Shown one piece after another: positions 28,871-38,667 of a stretch of 64,000 bases of DNA. The DNA lies in NCBI GenBank assembly GCA_021820845.1, contig JAKADC010000008.1, positions 62,001 through 126,000 of the forward strand, written 5' to 3'. The notes under the pieces were generated by a model. The model was not told the DNA's origin. It searched no databases and saw only the letters and a program-made list of their open reading frames with translations. Origin of the DNA: Pseudomonadota bacterium. GTDB lineage: Bacteria > Pseudomonadota > Gammaproteobacteria > Burkholderiales > Thiobacillaceae. The first letter of the stretch is position 1; each line of letters opens with the position of its first letter. Both the position numbers and the translations under genes were made by a program.

Positions 28871-31179
28871 TAAGAACCATGACCCTGAACCGTTTGACGC
28901 TCGCCCTTGTCGCTGCGCTTGCCGCGCAATCCGTGTTCGCTGCGGAGCCCTTCGTGGTCAAGGACATTCGCGTCGAGGGGATTCAGCGCACCGAGGCGGG
29001 CACGGTCTTCAGCTATCTTCCGGTCAAGGTCGGCGACACGATGACCGACGAGAAGACCGCGGCGGCCATCAAGGCGCTCTACGCGACCGGTTTTTTCAAG
29101 GACGTGCGTCTGGAGGCCCGTGACGGCGTGCTGATCGTCACCGTCCAGGAGCGCCCGTCGATCGCCAAGATCACGCTGACCGGCATCAAGGAATTTTCCC
29201 AGGACGATCTGAAGAAGGGGCTCAAGGAGACCGGGCTCGCCGAAGGCCGCGTGCTCGACCGCTCTCTCCTGGACAAGGCCGAGCAGGAGCTGCAGCGGCA
29301 ATACTTCAACCGCGGCAAATACGCGGTCCATATCAAATCCACGCTCACGCCTCTGGATCGCAACCGCGTCGCCGTGCAGTTCGACGTGGTGGAGGGCCAG
29401 AGCGCGAAAATCCGCCAGATCAACATCGTCGGCAACCACGCGTTCAAGGAAAAGGAACTGCTGAAGGAGTTCACCTCGACCACGCCGGGCTGGTTCACCT
29501 GGTACACGAAGAACGATCAATATTCCAAGACGCGCCTCGCCGGCGACATCGAGGCGTTGCGCTCGTTCTACCTCAATCGCGGCTATCTCGAATTCAGCGT
29601 CGATTCGACGCAGGTTTCGATTTCCCCCGACAAGCAGGGCATCTACATCACCGTCAACGTGACCGAAGGGCCGCAATACAAGGTGTCCGACGTCAAGCTG
29701 GCCGGGCAGATGCTGGTGCCGGAAGCCGAGCTGAAGAAGCTCGTCACCATCAAGCCGGGCGAGGTGTTCGCGCGCGACCGGCTGACCGAGACGACCAAGG
29801 CGATCGGCGATCGCCTCGGTAACGACGGCTACGCGTTTGCGAACGTCAACGCCGTGCCCGACCTCGACAAGGAAAAGCATATGGTCGCCTTCACCCTGTT
29901 CGTCGACCCGGGCCGCCGCGTGTACGTGAACCGCGTCAACGTGACGGGCAACACGAAGACGCGCGACGAAGTCGTGCGCCGCGAAGTGCGCCAGATGGAA
30001 GGGGCCTACTACGACGCTGGGAAAATCAATCTTTCGCGTGACCGCCTCAATCGCCTGGGCTACTTCAACGAGGTGAATATCGAGACCCCGGCGGTGCAGG
30101 GCACGACCGACCAGGTCGACGTCAACGTGGCCGTGGCCGAGAAGTCCACTGGCAGCATCATGGTGGGCGCAGGCTTCTCGTCGTCCGAGGGACTCGTGCT
30201 CTCCGGATCGGTATCGCAGAACAACGTGTTCGGCACCGGCAACCGGCTGTCGGCGCAGATCAACTCGGGCAGCGTCAACAAGGTGTATGCGTTGTCGTTC
30301 ACCAACCCCTACTACACCATCGACGGCGTCAGCCTGGGCTACGACCTCTACCGGCGCGACCTCGATGCGACCTCGCTCTCCGGCGTCAGCCCCTACAAGA
30401 CATCCACCATCGGCGTCGGCGCGCGCCTCGGCCTGCCGATCAACGAGCGCGATTTCATCTCGTTCGGCCTCACCTACGAACAGACTTCGGTCACCACCTT
30501 TTCGGACAGCCCGTACCAGTACCAGCAGTTCGTCAAAGACTACGGCAACGACAACGATACACTGCGCCTCGACACGTCCTGGGCGCGCGACACCCGGAAC
30601 AGCTACCTGTTCCCGACGAAGGGCCTGCTGCAGCGGGTGGCGGCCGAGGTCGGCACGCCCGCCGGCAGCCTGCAATACTACAAGCTGACGCTCCAGCATC
30701 AGCAGTACTTCCCGCTGGGCCGGAATTTCACCCTCATGCTGAACGGCGAGCTCGGCTATGGCGACGGGTTGTCCGGCAAGCCGCTTCCGTTCTTCAAGAA
30801 CTTCTACGCGGGCGGCAGCAGTTCGGTGCGCGGCTTCAAGAACGGCACCCTGGGACCCAAGGACATCTATGGCAACGCGCTCGGCGGCGACCAGCGCATC
30901 GTCGGCAACGCCGAGCTCTTCTTCCCCTTGCCGGGTGTCAAGGACGACCAGTCGCTGCGCATGTCCGTGTTCGTCGATACCGGCGCGTCGTTCGGTCCCT
31001 ATGACGTGAACGACCGCTACAAGAGCTTCGCGTTCGGCGACTTGCGCTATTCCGCCGGCGTCGCCGTGCTGTGGGTTTCACCGCTCGGGCCGCTCAAATT
31101 CAGTCTGGCGCAACCGCTGGTCAAGAAGGATGGCGACAAGTCTGAGATGTTTCAATTCACCCTCGGCCAGGTGTTCTGA
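28867..31179 (+). CDS. bamA: Outer-membrane protein assembly factor BamA
   Basis: 770 residues from ATG at 28867 (ATGA overlap with rseP); ATG at 28879 is an alternative. Signal peptide ends at SVFAAEP. Five POTRA domains span roughly 24-420 and the 16-strand barrel about 445-770, with the VRGF motif of strand loop 6 (GGSSSVRGFKNG) and a C-terminal aromatic signal (FQFTLGQVF). Core of the BAM machine; BamD is encoded at 44693. Confidence 0.97.
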   Translation: MIRTMTLNRLTLALVAALAAQSVFAAEPFVVKDIRVEGIQRTEAGTVFSYLPVKVGDTMTDEKTAAAIKALYATGFFKDVRLEARDGVLIVTVQERPSIAKITLTGIKEFSQDDLKKGLKETGLAEGRVLDRSLLDKAEQELQRQYFNRGKYAVHIKSTLTPLDRNRVAVQFDVVEGQSAKIRQINIVGNHAFKEKELLKEFTSTTPGWFTWYTKNDQYSKTRLAGDIEALRSFYLNRGYLEFSVDSTQVSISPDKQGIYITVNVTEGPQYKVSDVKLAGQMLVPEAELKKLVTIKPGEVFARDRLTETTKAIGDRLGNDGYAFANVNAVPDLDKEKHMVAFTLFVDPGRRVYVNRVNVTGNTKTRDEVVRREVRQMEGAYYDAGKINLSRDRLNRLGYFNEVNIETPAVQGTTDQVDVNVAVAEKSTGSIMVGAGFSSSEGLVLSGSVSQNNVFGTGNRLSAQINSGSVNKVYALSFTNPYYTIDGVSLGYDLYRRDLDATSLSGVSPYKTSTIGVGARLGLPINERDFISFGLTYEQTSVTTFSDSPYQYQQFVKDYGNDNDTLRLDTSWARDTRNSYLFPTKGLLQRVAAEVGTPAGSLQYYKLTLQHQQYFPLGRNFTLMLNGELGYGDGLSGKPLPFFKNFYAGGSSSVRGFKNGTLGPKDIYGNALGGDQRIVGNAELFFPLPGVKDDQSLRMSVFVDTGASFGPYDVNDRYKSFAFGDLRYSAGVAVLWVSPLGPLKFSLAQPLVKKDGDKSEMFQFTLGQVF

Positions 31180-31203
31180 GGATAGCCGTCACTGGAGTAT
31201 TTC

Positions 31204-31707
31204 ATGATGAAATTCAAGCAGCTCGCTGTTTCCTTGATTCTCGCCTCCGCGTTTGCGGCCCCGCCTACCCTGGCCGACACCAAGATCGGCTTCGTCAACA
31301 CCGAGCGCCTGCTTCGCGAGGCGCCCCTGTCGATCGCGGCGCAGAAGAAGCTCGAGCGCGAATTTTCCGGACGCGACCAGGACCTTCAGAGACTCGCCAA
31401 GCAGGCGCGCGATCTGCAGGCGAAACTCGACAAGGACGGCGTCACCATGTCGGACAGCGACCGCAAGGCCAAGGAACGCGACCTCAACAACCTCAACGTC
31501 GAACTCCAGCGCAAGGGACGCGAGTTCCGCGAAGACCTCAACCTGCGCCGCAATGAGGAATTGAGCCAGATCCAGGAGCGCGCGCGCAAGGCGATCCAGG
31601 ACATCGCCAAGGCCGAGAAATACGACCTGATCATCGAACAGGCGGTCTACGTCGATTCCAAGAGCGACATCACCGACCGGGTGATGAAGGCCCTGGGCGG
31701 CAAATAA
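31204..31707 (+). CDS. skp: Periplasmic chaperone Skp/OmpH
   Basis: 167 residues with signal peptide ending PTLAD. The [10 protein letters not shown] strand is followed by a long coiled coil (residues 50-125) and a short C-terminal [15 protein letters not shown] sheet part, matching Skp. It escorts unfolded outer-membrane proteins to BamA, its immediate neighbour. Confidence 0.94.
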   Translation: MMKFKQLAVSLILASAFAAPPTLADTKIGFVNTERLLREAPLSIAAQKKLEREFSGRDQDLQRLAKQARDLQAKLDKDGVTMSDSDRKAKERDLNNLNVELQRKGREFREDLNLRRNEELSQIQERARKAIQDIAKAEKYDLIIEQAVYVDSKSDITDRVMKALGGK

Positions 31708-31730
31708 ATCGGCGGCAGGAACATCGCTCG

Positions 31731-32762
31731 ATGGCTTGCACGCTGGCCGAACTCGTCGCGCGTTTCGGCGGAGAACTTCTGGGCGACGGCAACGTCCCGA
31801 TTCGCCAGGTCGCGCCGCTGGATCAGGCGCGCGCGGATGAAATCGGCTTCGTCTCGCAGTCCCGCTATCTGGCGCAACTGGCGACATCCCGCGCCGGCGC
31901 GGTGATCCTGCCGCTGGATGCGCGCGATGCCACTGCCCTGCCGCGCATCCTCACCCCGAATCCTTATCTGTATTTCGCGCGCGTCTCGGCGCTGCTGAAT
32001 CCGCCGCCGCGCCCGCCCGCGGGCGTCCACCCGGCGGCGACGGTCGCGACGGACGCGGAGATCGCCGCCGATGCCAGCATCGGCCCCGGTGCAGTGATCG
32101 GCAGCGGGGCGCGCGTCGGAGCACGCACGGTCGTCGGGCCCAACTGCGTCGTCGGCGAGCACGCACGCATCGGCGCGGATTGCCTGCTGCACGCCAACGT
32201 CACGCTGTACCACCGCTGCGAGGTCGGCGATCGCGCCATTCTGCACTCGGGCTGCGTCATCGGCGCGGACGGGTTCGGCTTCGCGCCCAACGAGGGACGC
32301 TGGGAAAAGATCCCGCAGATCGGCCGCGTGCGGATCGGCGACGATGTCGAGATCGGCGCCTGCACCACGATCGACCGGGGCGCGCTGGAAGACACGGTGA
32401 TCGAAGAGGGCGTCAAGCTCGACAACCTGATCCAGGTCGCGCACAACGTGACGATCGGCGCGCACACGGCGATCGCCGCCTGCACGGGGATCGCCGGCAG
32501 CGCGAAGATCGGGCGCCATTGCACGATCGGCGGCGCGGCGATGATCTTCGGCCACATCGAGATCGCCGACGGCACCCGCATCTCGACCAACACGCTGATC
32601 ACCAAATCACTGCCGAAGGCGGGCACCTACACGTCGGCACTGCCATTCTCCGAGCACGAGGTGTGGCAGAAGAACGCCGTCCACATGCGCAACCTCGACA
32701 AGCTCGTCGGCCGCGTCAAGGAACTGGAAAGAAAACTCAAGGAACTGGAATCCAAATCATGA
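31731..32762 (+). CDS. lpxD: UDP-3-O-acylglucosamine N-acyltransferase
   Basis: 343 residues: an N-terminal uridine-binding domain (about 1-95), then many hexapeptide repeats forming a left-handed beta helix, with catalytic His in [11 protein letters not shown], and a C-terminal helix rich in Lys/Glu. Adds the second 3-hydroxyacyl chain in lipid A synthesis. Stop overlaps fabZ. Confidence 0.97.
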   Translation: MACTLAELVARFGGELLGDGNVPIRQVAPLDQARADEIGFVSQSRYLAQLATSRAGAVILPLDARDATALPRILTPNPYLYFARVSALLNPPPRPPAGVHPAATVATDAEIAADASIGPGAVIGSGARVGARTVVGPNCVVGEHARIGADCLLHANVTLYHRCEVGDRAILHSGCVIGADGFGFAPNEGRWEKIPQIGRVRIGDDVEIGACTTIDRGALEDTVIEEGVKLDNLIQVAHNVTIGAHTAIAACTGIAGSAKIGRHCTIGGAAMIFGHIEIADGTRISTNTLITKSLPKAGTYTSALPFSEHEVWQKNAVHMRNLDKLVGRVKELERKLKELESKS

Positions 32763-33202
32763 TCATGGACATCGAGCAGGTGATGCAGTACCTGCCGCAC
32801 CGCTACCCTTTTCTGCTGATCGACAAGGTGATCGAGCTCGAGCTCGGCAAGTCCATCACGGCGGTCAAGAACGTGACGATCAACGAGCCGTTCTTCGAGG
32901 GCCATTTCCCCGGCGCGCCGGTGATGCCGGGCGTGCTGATCCTGGAAGCGATGGCGCAGGCTGCGGGCATCCTGTCCTTCAAGACGAGGAACTATTCGCC
33001 GGAGCAGATCGGCATCATCTACTTTGCGGGCATCGACGGCGCGCGCTTCAAGAAGCCGGTCCGGCCCGGCGACCAGCTGGTGCTCAAGGCCGAGATCGTG
33101 CGCGAGATGCGCGGCATCTGGAAGTACACCGGGCGCGCGGAAGTCGACGGCGCGCTGGTGGCCGAAGCCGAGCTGATGGCCACCCTGCGCGACAAGGCCT
33201 GA
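32759..33202 (+). CDS. fabZ: 3-hydroxyacyl-ACP dehydratase FabZ
   Basis: 147 residues from the ATG overlapping the lpxD stop; ATG at 32765 is an alternative. Hotdog fold with catalytic His in HRYPFLLID and Glu in [12 protein letters not shown]. It draws on the same 3-hydroxyacyl-ACP pool as LpxA/LpxD, which explains its place between them. Confidence 0.97.
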   Translation: MIMDIEQVMQYLPHRYPFLLIDKVIELELGKSITAVKNVTINEPFFEGHFPGAPVMPGVLILEAMAQAAGILSFKTRNYSPEQIGIIYFAGIDGARFKKPVRPGDQLVLKAEIVREMRGIWKYTGRAEVDGALVAEAELMATLRDKA

Positions 33203-33203
33203 T

Positions 33204-33980
33204 ATGGCGAGGATTCATCCCACCGCGCTCGTCGCGCCGGGCGCGCGGCTTGCCGACGACGTCGAAATCGGTCCGTATGCGATCGTCGGCGAGCACGTCG
33301 AGATCGGCGCCGGCACGCACATCGGCGCGCATGCCGTCATCACCGGCCATACGCGGATCGGCGCGCGCAACCAGATTTTCCATTTCGTCTCGCTGGGCGA
33401 GGCGCCGCAGGACAAGAAATACGCAGGCGAGCCGACACGACTCGAGATCGGCGACGACAACGTCGTCCGCGAGTTCTGCACGTTCAATACCGGGACGGTG
33501 CAGGATCGCGGCGTCACCACCATCGGCAACCACAACTGGATCATGGCCTACGTCCACATCGCGCACGACTGCGTCGTCGGCGATCGCACGGTCTTCGCCA
33601 ACAACGCCTCGCTGGCCGGACATGCGGAAGTCGGCGACTTCGCGATCCTCGGCGGCTTCACCGGCGTGCACCAGTTCTGCAAGATCGGCGCGTACGTGAT
33701 GACCGGCATTTCCAGCGTGGTGTTCAAGGACATTCCGCCCTTCATCATGGCGTCCGGCCAGCCGGCCGCACCGCACGGCCTCAACAGCGAAGGGCTCAAG
33801 CGGCGCGGATTTTCCGCCGAGTCGCTGTCCGCGCTGAAGCGCGCCTACAAGATCCTCTATCGTGAGGGCAACACGCTGGCCGAGGCCCAGGCCAAGCTCG
33901 CACCCGAGGCGGCGCAGCATCCCGAAGTGCAGCAGTTGCTCGATTTCCTCGCGCGCGCCGGGCGCGGCATCATCCGGTGA
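33204..33980 (+). CDS. lpxA: UDP-N-acetylglucosamine acyltransferase
   Basis: 258 residues, hexapeptide-repeat trimer enzyme with the catalytic His in YVHIAHDC and a C-terminal helical domain. First step of lipid A synthesis. One base separates it from fabZ; stop overlaps the GTG of lpxB. Confidence 0.98.
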   Translation: MARIHPTALVAPGARLADDVEIGPYAIVGEHVEIGAGTHIGAHAVITGHTRIGARNQIFHFVSLGEAPQDKKYAGEPTRLEIGDDNVVREFCTFNTGTVQDRGVTTIGNHNWIMAYVHIAHDCVVGDRTVFANNASLAGHAEVGDFAILGGFTGVHQFCKIGAYVMTGISSVVFKDIPPFIMASGQPAAPHGLNSEGLKRRGFSAESLSALKRAYKILYREGNTLAEAQAKLAPEAAQHPEVQQLLDFLARAGRGIIR

Positions 33981-35110
33981 TCGATCTTGGAGTCGTCGCC
34001 GGCGAAGCGTCCGGCGATCTCCTCGGCGCGCACTTCGTCGGCGCGCTGAAACAGCGGTTTCCCCATCTGCACGCCGCCGGCATCGCCGGCCCCCGCCTGG
34101 TCCGTGCCGGCGTGGACGCCGTCTATCCCAGCGAGAAGCTGGCGGTCAACGGCTACGTCGAAGTGCTTCGCCATCTGCCGGAGCTCTTGTGGATCCGTTC
34201 GCGCGTCACCCGCTATTTCCTGCGTGAACGCCCGCGCGCCTTCGTCGGGATCGATGCGCCGGACTTCAACTTCACGCTGGAAACGAAGCTCAGGCAGGCC
34301 GGCATTCCCACGCTGCATTTCGTCAGTCCCTCGATCTGGGCGTGGCGGCCCGAACGCATCCATCGCATCGCGCAGGCGGTTTCGCACATGCTGGTGGTGT
34401 TTCCGTTCGAGGAGGCGATCTATCGGGAGGCGGGCATACCGGTCACCTACGTCGGCCACCCGCTGGCCGACATGATTCCGCTGCAATCCGACACGGCGGC
34501 GGCGAAGACGGCGCTGGGACTGGCGGCCGGGCCGGTCGTCGCGTTGCTGCCCGGCAGCCGCGTGAACGAGGTGACGCGTCACGCCCGGCTGATGCTCGAC
34601 GCCGCCGTGCGCATCCGCCGGCACCACCCCGACGCGCAATTCGTATTGCCCGCCGCGACCGAAGCTGCGGCGCGCGTGGTGCGCGAGGCCGGGCAGGGGC
34701 TGGACCTGTCGCTGCACATTCTCGCAGGGCAGTCGCACGCCGCGCTGGCGGCCTGCGACGTGGCGCTGGTGGCGTCGGGCACGGCAACGCTCGAAGCCGC
34801 ACTCTACAAAAAGCCCATGGTGATCACGTATCGCGTGCCGGCGCTGACCGCGCGTCTGATGCGAAAAAAGGCACTGCTGCCGTGGATCGGCCTGCCGAAC
34901 ATCCTGGCGCGCGAGTTCGTGGTTCCGGAACGGGTGCAGGAAGCCGCCACGGCGGAGAATCTCGCGAACGACGCGCTCGCCTGGCTGGAGGACGCGCCGC
35001 GCCGGGAGGCCGTTGCCGAACGATTCCACGCGATGCACCTGAGCCTGCGGCAGGACGCCAGCGCGCGCATTGCCGAAACCGTCGCGCCCTATCTCGAGGG
35101 GCCACGATGA
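33977..35110 (+). CDS. lpxB: Lipid A disaccharide synthase
   Basis: 377 residues, GT19 glycosyltransferase: [12 protein letters not shown] at the N-terminus, [17 protein letters not shown], the [10 protein letters not shown] loop and [11 protein letters not shown]. Joins UDP-diacylglucosamine and lipid X at the inner membrane. GTG start overlaps lpxA; stop overlaps rnhB. Confidence 0.97.
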   Translation: MIDLGVVAGEASGDLLGAHFVGALKQRFPHLHAAGIAGPRLVRAGVDAVYPSEKLAVNGYVEVLRHLPELLWIRSRVTRYFLRERPRAFVGIDAPDFNFTLETKLRQAGIPTLHFVSPSIWAWRPERIHRIAQAVSHMLVVFPFEEAIYREAGIPVTYVGHPLADMIPLQSDTAAAKTALGLAAGPVVALLPGSRVNEVTRHARLMLDAAVRIRRHHPDAQFVLPAATEAAARVVREAGQGLDLSLHILAGQSHAALAACDVALVASGTATLEAALYKKPMVITYRVPALTARLMRKKALLPWIGLPNILAREFVVPERVQEAATAENLANDALAWLEDAPRREAVAERFHAMHLSLRQDASARIAETVAPYLEGPR

Positions 35111-35703
35111 CACTGCATTGGGGACCGCCGGGGCTGTGCGGGGTCGACGAGGCCGGGCGCGGTCCCTTGGCGGGGCCGGTCGTCGCGGCGGCGGTCATGC
35201 TCGACCCCGGCCGGCGCATCGACGGCCTGCGCGATTCGAAGAAACTCTCGGCGGCGGCACGCGAGCGCCTCGACTCGGTCATCCGTGGGCAAGCGGTCGC
35301 CTGGTGCGTGGCCGAGGCCTGCGTCGAGGAGATCGACCGCCTCAACATCCTCCACGCGACGATGCTTGCGATGCGGCGGGCGGTCGAGGGGCTCGCGCGG
35401 GCGCCGGACGAGGTGTGGGTGGACGGCAACCGCTGCCCGGACTGGCCGTGGCGTTCGCAGGCCGTGGTCAAGGGCGACGACAAGGTGGCGGCGATCGCGG
35501 CGGCGTCGATTCTCGCCAAGACCGCGCGCGACCGGCTGATGCGCGGCCTGCATGACGAATACCCCGTCTACGGGTTCGCGCAGCACATGGGCTACGGCAC
35601 GGCGGCGCATCTGGCTGCGCTGCAGGCCCACGGGGCGTGCCCGCAGCATCGGCGGAGCTTCGCGCCGGTTAAACTCGCCCTCGACCAGGGTTCCTTATTC
35701 TGA
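35107..35703 (+). CDS. rnhB: Ribonuclease HII
   Basis: 198 residues. [14 protein letters not shown] supplies the first Asp-Glu pair, [10 protein letters not shown] the next motif, and [15 protein letters not shown] another metal Asp. Removes ribonucleotides from DNA. Last gene of the overlapping lpx block. Confidence 0.96.
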   Translation: MTLHWGPPGLCGVDEAGRGPLAGPVVAAAVMLDPGRRIDGLRDSKKLSAAARERLDSVIRGQAVAWCVAEACVEEIDRLNILHATMLAMRRAVEGLARAPDEVWVDGNRCPDWPWRSQAVVKGDDKVAAIAAASILAKTARDRLMRGLHDEYPVYGFAQHMGYGTAAHLAALQAHGACPQHRRSFAPVKLALDQGSLF

Positions 35704-35715
35704 AAGGCAAATCCG

Positions 35716-36174
35716 ATGAACCTGTTTCTGCTCCTGCACGTTTCGAGCGTCGTCGTCTGGGTGGGCGGCATGTTCTTCGCCTACATGGCGCTGCGCCCCG
35801 TGGCCGCCGGCGTGCTCGAGCCGCCGCAACGGCTGACGCTGTGGGCTGGCGTGTTCGGCAAGTTCTTTCCCTGGGTGTGGGCGTCGGTCGTTCTGATCCT
35901 GGTGAGCGGCCTGTACATGCTGATGCTGCTCGGTGGCGGGTCGGCGCCGCACTATGCGATGACCATGCTGGCGCTCGGCCTGGTGATGATGCTGATTTTC
36001 GCGCACGTATTCTTCGCGCCCTACAGAAAGCTCAAGCGCGCGGTCGGCGCGCAGGACTGGAAAGCGGGCGGCATGGCGCTCGCGCAGATCCGCAGGCTGA
36101 TAGGCATCAATCTCGGCCTGGGCCTGCTGACGATCGCGATCGTCTTCGTCGGACGCGCGCTGCTGCCCGGCTAG
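35716..36174 (+). CDS. CopD-like small integral membrane protein
   Basis: 152 residues with four membrane helices. The first helix contains LHVSSVVVWVGGMFF, with the His and Trp typical of CopD-family membrane proteins, and later LLGGGSAPHYAM and AHVFFAPYRKLK. Family members are annotated as copper-resistance or haem-linked membrane proteins, but function for such stand-alone forms is not settled. Follows rnhB by 12 bases. Confidence 0.8.
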   Translation: MNLFLLLHVSSVVVWVGGMFFAYMALRPVAAGVLEPPQRLTLWAGVFGKFFPWVWASVVLILVSGLYMLMLLGGGSAPHYAMTMLALGLVMMLIFAHVFFAPYRKLKRAVGAQDWKAGGMALAQIRRLIGINLGLGLLTIAIVFVGRALLPG

Positions 36175-36192
36175 GCTCGCGTGCGCGACGCG

Positions 36193-36588
36193 TCAGGGCT
36201 CGTCCTGCGCCGGCGCGGCCAGCAGCGCTTGTGCAGCCTGGCGGATCGCGTTGGGCCGCGCCTCGCACTGGAGCTCGGCATGAAAGCGCCCGTCGCGGTA
36301 GAGATAGACCGTCGGCAGATGGAAGATGTCGAAGCAGCGCGCCACGCCCGTCGCCTCGCTCACGTCGACTTCATGAAAGGCGGCGGCCACACCGTCGAGC
36401 GCCTCGGGCAGCAGACGCTTCCAGGCGCGGCACGCGCCGCAGTGCGGCGCGCTGAACAGCACCACTTCGATTCCGGTAGAGGCCGCGAGGCGGGCGTGAT
36501 AGCTGCCTTCGGCAAGGCGTGAAAATCCGGCCGGGGCCGTCGCGGCGCGACTGGTAGAATCGGGATTTTCCTCGCGGCTGGTTCCCAT
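36193..36588 (-). CDS. Thioredoxin-fold protein
   Basis: 131 residues with a CGAC active site in FSAPHCGACRAWK, the DVSEATGVARCFDIFHLPTVYLYRDG strand-cis-Pro region in shortened form, and no signal peptide, so a cytoplasmic thioredoxin-like protein. The proposed ATG shares bases with the ATG of the divergent antiporter, and a promoter for the latter lies inside the first codons; the true start may be further in. Converges on the CopD-like gene. Confidence 0.8.
   Translation of the reverse strand: MGTSREENPDSTSRAATAPAGFSRLAEGSYHARLAASTGIEVVLFSAPHCGACRAWKRLLPEALDGVAAAFHEVDVSEATGVARCFDIFHLPTVYLYRDGRFHAELQCEARPNAIRQAAQALLAAPAQDEP
36552..36560 (+). promoter_or_regulatory. Extended -10 promoter of the CaCA antiporter gene
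   Basis: TGgTAGAAT followed by CGGG, about 27 bases before the ATG at 36587. It sits within the 5' codons of the opposite-strand thioredoxin-like gene. Confidence 0.5.
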
Positions 36589-37588
36589 GCTGTTTCTCGA
36601 ACTCCTCGGCTATCTGTTCCTCATCCTCGTGGCGGCGGAAATCTTTGTCAACGCGCTCGAACACCTGGGCGAGAAACTGCACATCTCGGAAGGCGTGACC
36701 GGCTCGCTTTTCGCGGCGATCGGAACCGCCATGCCCGAAACGCTGGTGCCGCTGCTGGCGATCTTCGCCGGCAGCGACAACGACGCCACGAACGAGGAAA
36801 TCGGCGTCGGGGCCATCCTCGGCGCGCCGCTGATGCTGTCGACCCTGTCGCTTTCTCTGATGGGCATGGCTGTACTCAAAAGGCGCGGCATCCGCGGCCA
36901 CCTCTCGCCCGAAAGGACCGGGCTCAAGCGCGATCTGGATTTCTTCCTGATGGCGTTCCTGCTCGCGTTCGCCGCGATGTTCGTGCCGCACGGGGAGGGA
37001 TGGGCGCGCGCCGGGCTCGCTTTCGTCATGGTGCTGATCTACTTCGTCTACGTGATGCTGACCCTGCGCGCATCGAGCAAGCTGGTGGAAGAAGGGCACG
37101 GCACCGAGGCCGAATCGCCGATGCTGCTTTCGCGCCTGGGATTCCCGCAGAACCTGTTCTTCATCGTGGTGCAGTTGGCGCTTGCCCTGGCGCTGCTGGT
37201 CGGCGGCGCCAAGGGCTTCATCCACGGCGTGGAACTCGCCGCGCCCGTACTCGGCGTCTCTGCGCTGCTGCTGTCGCTGATGATCATTCCGATCGCGACC
37301 GAATTGCCGGAAAAGGTGAACTCGATCCTGTGGATCCGCAAGCACAAGGACACGCTCGCGTTCGGCAACATCACCGGCGCGATGGTATTCCAGGGCACGC
37401 TGCTGCCCGCGATCGGCATTTCGCTCACGCCGTGGGTGCCCCAGAAGGAAGTGCTGCTCGGCGTGGTGATCACGCTTGTCGCGGCGTTCTGGCTGCGCTG
37501 GGCGGCGCTGAGCGGCGGCCTGCGCGTCTGGCACCTGTTCATCAACGGCGCGCTCTACGCGACCTATCTCGTGGCCGTGCTGGCCTAG
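36587..37588 (+). CDS. CaCA-family sodium/calcium-type antiporter
   Basis: 333 residues, about ten membrane helices in two homologous halves. The alpha repeats are visible: GSLFAAIGTAMPET in the first half and MIIPIATELPEKVNSI in the second, each with the Glu that binds cation. Family members exchange Ca2+ (or another divalent) for Na+ or H+. The topology is standard; the substrate cannot be deduced. Confidence 0.88.
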   Translation: MLFLELLGYLFLILVAAEIFVNALEHLGEKLHISEGVTGSLFAAIGTAMPETLVPLLAIFAGSDNDATNEEIGVGAILGAPLMLSTLSLSLMGMAVLKRRGIRGHLSPERTGLKRDLDFFLMAFLLAFAAMFVPHGEGWARAGLAFVMVLIYFVYVMLTLRASSKLVEEGHGTEAESPMLLSRLGFPQNLFFIVVQLALALALLVGGAKGFIHGVELAAPVLGVSALLLSLMIIPIATELPEKVNSILWIRKHKDTLAFGNITGAMVFQGTLLPAIGISLTPWVPQKEVLLGVVITLVAAFWLRWAALSGGLRVWHLFINGALYATYLVAVLA

Positions 37589-37622
37589 ACGATAAAACGG
37601 CTACGCGTCGTGAGCGCGTGGC

Positions 37623-38522
37623 TCAGTGCGCGAGATGCCGCCGCCGCGCCACCCCGCCCACCAGGGCCAGGCCGCTCAGCATCATGGCCCAGGTGCTGGC
37701 TTCCGGAATCGCCGTCACCTGCCAGCCGATGTCCTGCATGCCGGCGAAGTCGAGCTGGGTGAAATTCTTGCGCGTGCCGTTCGCAATGCTCGGCGTCATG
37801 GCGGCTTCCTGCCACGCGCCGTCGTAAAGGCCCGTCGTGCCCTCGGCCCAGTGGGACAAGTCGGCGCTCAATGGGACCGTTCCCGACGCGGCGCCGACGA
37901 AATTCGTGCCGACGACGTGGTTGGCGAACGAATCCGACGTGCCGAAACCGAGCACGTGGCCGAGTTCGTGCACCGCCACCGAGTAGAAATCGTATTGCGA
38001 GGGCGCGAGCCCGCCGCTGCGCGTGCCGAAGTACCAGTTGGTGTTGGTGTCGAAGGTGATCGAGCCGCCCCACGGGGCGACGTCGACCGCGCTGGCGCCT
38101 CGAACGACGCCCTGGCCGCGCCGCGTGGCGTCCTCGCAGAAGCCGCCCATGCCCGAGCAGTTGTAGCCGCCGGGTCCGCCTTCGCCGAGCGTGTTGTCGG
38201 TGAAGTTGAAGCCGCCGACGTAGACGCGGATCACGTTGGCCGCGAACGAATCGTTGCTGTTGACGACGGTGGCGCCGGACGGATCGGCGGGGTTCAAGAA
38301 AACCGTATCGAAGTGGTTCGACCCGGAAGAGGTGATGCCGGTGAGCTGGTCGGAAAAGCGGTTTTCGAACAGATTGGCGGCGGCGTCCAGCGCGGACCGG
38401 CGGCCGGCGTCGTGGAAAAATCCGCTCGCGTCGTGGCTGTAATCGAACTGGATGTCGATATTGGCCTCCGCCGGCGCACTTGAGGCGACCAGGAGGGCGG
38501 CGGCAAGAACGCGCGTATTCAT
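37623..38522 (-). CDS. PEP-CTERM-anchored putative metzincin-like metalloprotease
   Basis: 299 residues from ATG at 38522. Signal peptide (VLAAALLVASSAPAEA), a Ca-binding-like Asp/Asn-rich middle, and the zinc motif HELGHVLGFG (His, Glu, His of HExxHxxG). The usual third metzincin ligand at position 11 is Thr, with Asp two residues later as a possible substitute. The C-terminus has IPEASTWAMM, a hydrophobic helix and ARRRH, the PEP-CTERM sorting signal cut by an exosortase. So it is probably exported and processed for the cell surface or exopolysaccharide. No exosortase gene lies in the window. Confidence 0.85.
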   Translation of the reverse strand: MNTRVLAAALLVASSAPAEANIDIQFDYSHDASGFFHDAGRRSALDAAANLFENRFSDQLTGITSSGSNHFDTVFLNPADPSGATVVNSNDSFAANVIRVYVGGFNFTDNTLGEGGPGGYNCSGMGGFCEDATRRGQGVVRGASAVDVAPWGGSITFDTNTNWYFGTRSGGLAPSQYDFYSVAVHELGHVLGFGTSDSFANHVVGTNFVGAASGTVPLSADLSHWAEGTTGLYDGAWQEAAMTPSIANGTRKNFTQLDFAGMQDIGWQVTAIPEASTWAMMLSGLALVGGVARRRHLAH

Positions 38523-38667
38523 ACGATGCTCCTTTCGCTGGGCCAGACCGATGCCGTGCATGTCGCGCGGCAGCATAACCGGGGCAAGCCTGGCGAGGAA
38601 TCGGGACGGGACAACGATTCGAGTCGCGGTACTCGTCCTTCACGCCGCGGCAGCCCCCGCGAGCCGG

